Position numbers and translations under genes: made by a program. The notes beneath the pieces are model-generated. The model was not told the origin of the DNA. It searched no databases and worked only from the letters and a program-made list of their open reading frames with translations. A DNA stretch of 32,151 nucleotides from a bacterium (GTDB lineage: Bacteria; Bacillota; Bacilli; Lactobacillales; Streptococcaceae): assembly GCA_905221095.1 (NCBI GenBank), contig CAJNBV010000016.1, positions 1 through 32,151 of the forward strand, written 5' to 3'. Positions 30,624 to 32,151 of the stretch are shown here, in pieces; position 1 is the stretch's first letter, and each line of letters opens with the position of its first letter.

Positions 30624-32151
30624 TTAAGCCTCCTCTTCATCGTCTTTTTTCTTTTTAGCAAATAGCAAACCAAATGCGCCAAGAAGAGAGAGAACTCCTA
30701 ATGCACCTGTAGCACGGTCTTCTTGTGTACCAGTATTTGGCAATACTGCTTGCGGTTGAGAAACTGATGGATTCGTTTCTGACACTTCATTCGGCAATTG
30801 AGCAGGCACTTCAACTGTTTGACTTGGTTGTTCAGTCGGTTGAGTAGCTGGCATCTCAGCAGGATTAGCAGTATTCGGTCTAGGATTTGTATCGTCAGAT
30901 GGAGTAGTTGGTCTTTGTTGATCGTCACCTGTTGGTCTAACTGGACTCACTTTTCTGAAGACGTGAGTTACAACATCATCTTTAGTTTCTGTTCTTACAA
31001 ATACATAACCTTCAATTTCACCATGTTCAAACGCTTCATTGGCTTCACCTAATACCGATGGAGCCTTAGCATCCGCTGGTTTCAATTCATGACCTTGTTC
31101 ATCAGTCCATTTAGTGATGAGTAATGTTGGATGTTCAGCTACTGGTGGAAGAATTAAGTTGCCATTTTCGTCTACTCCTGTTGTACCGATTGGATCTGTG
31201 TACTCTGGAAGTTCTAGTACTGGTGGAAGAATCGTTGTTACTTCTTCACCAGAAAACTCATGACTGATATTTGTCTTAGGATCAGTGATTATTACTTTAC
31301 CTGTTGGTTCAACAACTACTGTTTTACCTGGATTTGCTTTTTCCACTGATTCTTTAACTTTATCTTGTTCGTCTTTGCTTAGATTATTCAAATCTTTGAC
31401 TGGTACTTTATCGGTTGGTTTCACCGGTTCGAAGTCTTGGTTCACTAAGTCTGTTCCTGGAATTGTATGACTGATTCCTGTTGTTGGATCTGTCACTGTT
31501 ACTGTTCCGTCGTCTCCTACTGTTACTTCTTTTCCTGGGTTCTTGTCTTTGACTTTATCTGCCACTTGTTTTTTCTCTTCTGGAGTTAAGTGGGCTTTGT
31601 CTTTGACTAGAACTTTATCGGTTGGTTTCACTGGTTCGAAGTCTTGGTTCACTAACTCTGTTCCTGGAATTGTATGACTGATTCCTGTTGTTGGATCTGT
31701 CACTGTTGCTGTTCCGTCGGCTCCTACTGTGACTTCCTTACCTGGATTCTTAGCTTGAACTTTTTCTTTGACTTTGTCTTTTTCGACTTGAGTCAATTCT
31801 CCAGCTTTCTTCACTGGTACTTTGTCAGTTGGTGTCACTGGAGTGAAGTCTTGGTTCACTAAATCGCTTCCTGGAATTGTATGACTGATTCCTGTGGTTG
31901 GATCTGTCACTGTTGCGGTTCCGTCGGCTCCTACTGTGACTTCCTTACCTGGGTTCTTAGCTTGAACTTTTTCTTTGACTTTGTCTTTTTCGGCTTGAGT
32001 CAATTCTCCAGCTTTCTTCACTGGTACTTTCTCAGTTGGTGTCACTGGAGTGAAGTCTTGGTTCACTAACTCTGTTCCTGGAATTGTATGACTGATTCCT
32101 GTGGTTGGATCTGTCACTGTTGCGGTTCCGTCGGCTCCTACTGTGACTTCC
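30624..32151 (-). CDS. LPXTG-anchored repeat adhesin (5' end outside the window)
   Basis: The C-terminal ~508 residues of a cell-wall protein; the frame stays open to the right edge. Tandem 69-residue repeats (VPVKKAGELTQ...EKDKVKEKV...NPGKEVTVG...TGISHTIPGTELVNQDF) resemble the Rib/alpha-like repeats of streptococcal adhesins. A diverged final repeat and a domain (LLITKWTDEQGHELKP...GYVFVRTETKDDVVTHVFRKV) like MucBP/SHIRT-type units follow, then a Pro/Thr-rich wall-spanning stretch. The sorting signal is LPNTG with a hydrophobic helix and the tail KKKKDDEEEA, for sortase A. It is separated from vex1 by a terminator. The binding target is unknown. Confidence 0.93.
   Translation of the reverse strand, partial: EVTVGADGTATVTDPTTGISHTIPGTELVNQDFTPVTPTEKVPVKKAGELTQAEKDKVKEKVQAKNPGKEVTVGADGTATVTDPTTGISHTIPGSDLVNQDFTPVTPTDKVPVKKAGELTQVEKDKVKEKVQAKNPGKEVTVGADGTATVTDPTTGISHTIPGTELVNQDFEPVKPTDKVLVKDKAHLTPEEKKQVADKVKDKNPGKEVTVGDDGTVTVTDPTTGISHTIPGTDLVNQDFEPVKPTDKVPVKDLNNLSKDEQDKVKESVEKANPGKTVVVEPTGKVIITDPKTNISHEFSGEEVTTILPPVLELPEYTDPIGTTGVDENGNLILPPVAEHPTLLITKWTDEQGHELKPADAKAPSVLGEANEAFEHGEIEGYVFVRTETKDDVVTHVFRKVSPVRPTGDDQQRPTTPSDDTNPRPNTANPAEMPATQPTEQPSQTVEVPAQLPNEVSETNPSVSQPQAVLPNTGTQEDRATGALGVLSLLGAFGLLFAKKKKDDEEEA
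31407..32151 (-). repeat. 207-bp tandem repeats of the LPXTG adhesin
   Basis: Units begin at 32027, 31820 and 31613 (minus strand), with a partial unit at the window edge and a diverged fifth from 31406. The first two full units are nearly identical in DNA, a sign of recent duplication. Confidence 0.93.

Noticed and set aside
31407..32151. Regular repeats that might suggest a CRISPR array
   Set aside because: The period is 207 bp, in frame, and codes for conserved adhesin repeats; there are no spacers.

Overview
The window comes from a streptococcus of the mitis group (S. mitis, S. oralis or S. pneumoniae relatives). Four BOX interspersed repeats, a vex1-vex2-vex3 / vncR-vncS / fba gene order like that of the pneumococcus, low GC, and the rpsU, nagB and queA genes side by side all point there. 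I identify the group, not the species.

Left part (1-8044) is housekeeping sequence. It holds rpsU and nagB on the minus strand, queA divergent from nagB, then a compact minus-strand run mnmL-mnmM-orf-CPA1 antiporter-YihY/BrkB (7196 to 2507) that ends at a terminator shared with queA. A DUF3397 membrane gene diverges from mnmL, and a small membrane protein gene follows. nagB carries a clear GntR-type (NagR-like) operator inside its promoter. mnmL and the DUF3397 gene appear to be transcribed from their start codons (leaderless).

Middle part (about 8400-15500) is a very AT-rich accessory block next to a tRNA-Thr(CGT) gene. It encodes a set of little-described proteins that share two interchangeable pieces: a short N-terminal 'W..(F)EE.N.RKPT' domain (three proteins) and double-CxxC zinc ribbons (three proteins). 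Two members have single membrane anchors and outer W-motif modules resembling DUF6287. One is a multi-spanning membrane protein and one a soluble propeller-like protein. This is the best candidate for an undescribed system. The block ends in a decayed RelB/RelE-type toxin-antitoxin pair.

Next (15711-19868) come the tRNA, a three-gene ABC-2 exporter operon, a scar with a duplicated fba tail and a small TA-flanked inverted-repeat element, and a second toxin-antitoxin locus. That locus has an intact, apparently autoregulated antitoxin but a toxin broken by a frameshift and a nonsense codon.

Right part (20048-32151) reads from right to left: an LPXTG adhesin with 69-residue repeats (cut by the window edge), vex1, vex2 (ABC ATPase), vex3, a 1099-residue LysM surface protein with extensive PKAEEPA repeats, the vncR-vncS two-component system, a possible 20-codon ORF, and fba. 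No Pep27-like peptide is visible where the pneumococcus has one; the LysM gene occupies that place. Two BOX copies that differ at one base flank the vex3-LysM segment. The vex1 promoter carries an 11-bp direct repeat typical of OmpR-family regulator sites, so VncR control of vex is a testable idea.
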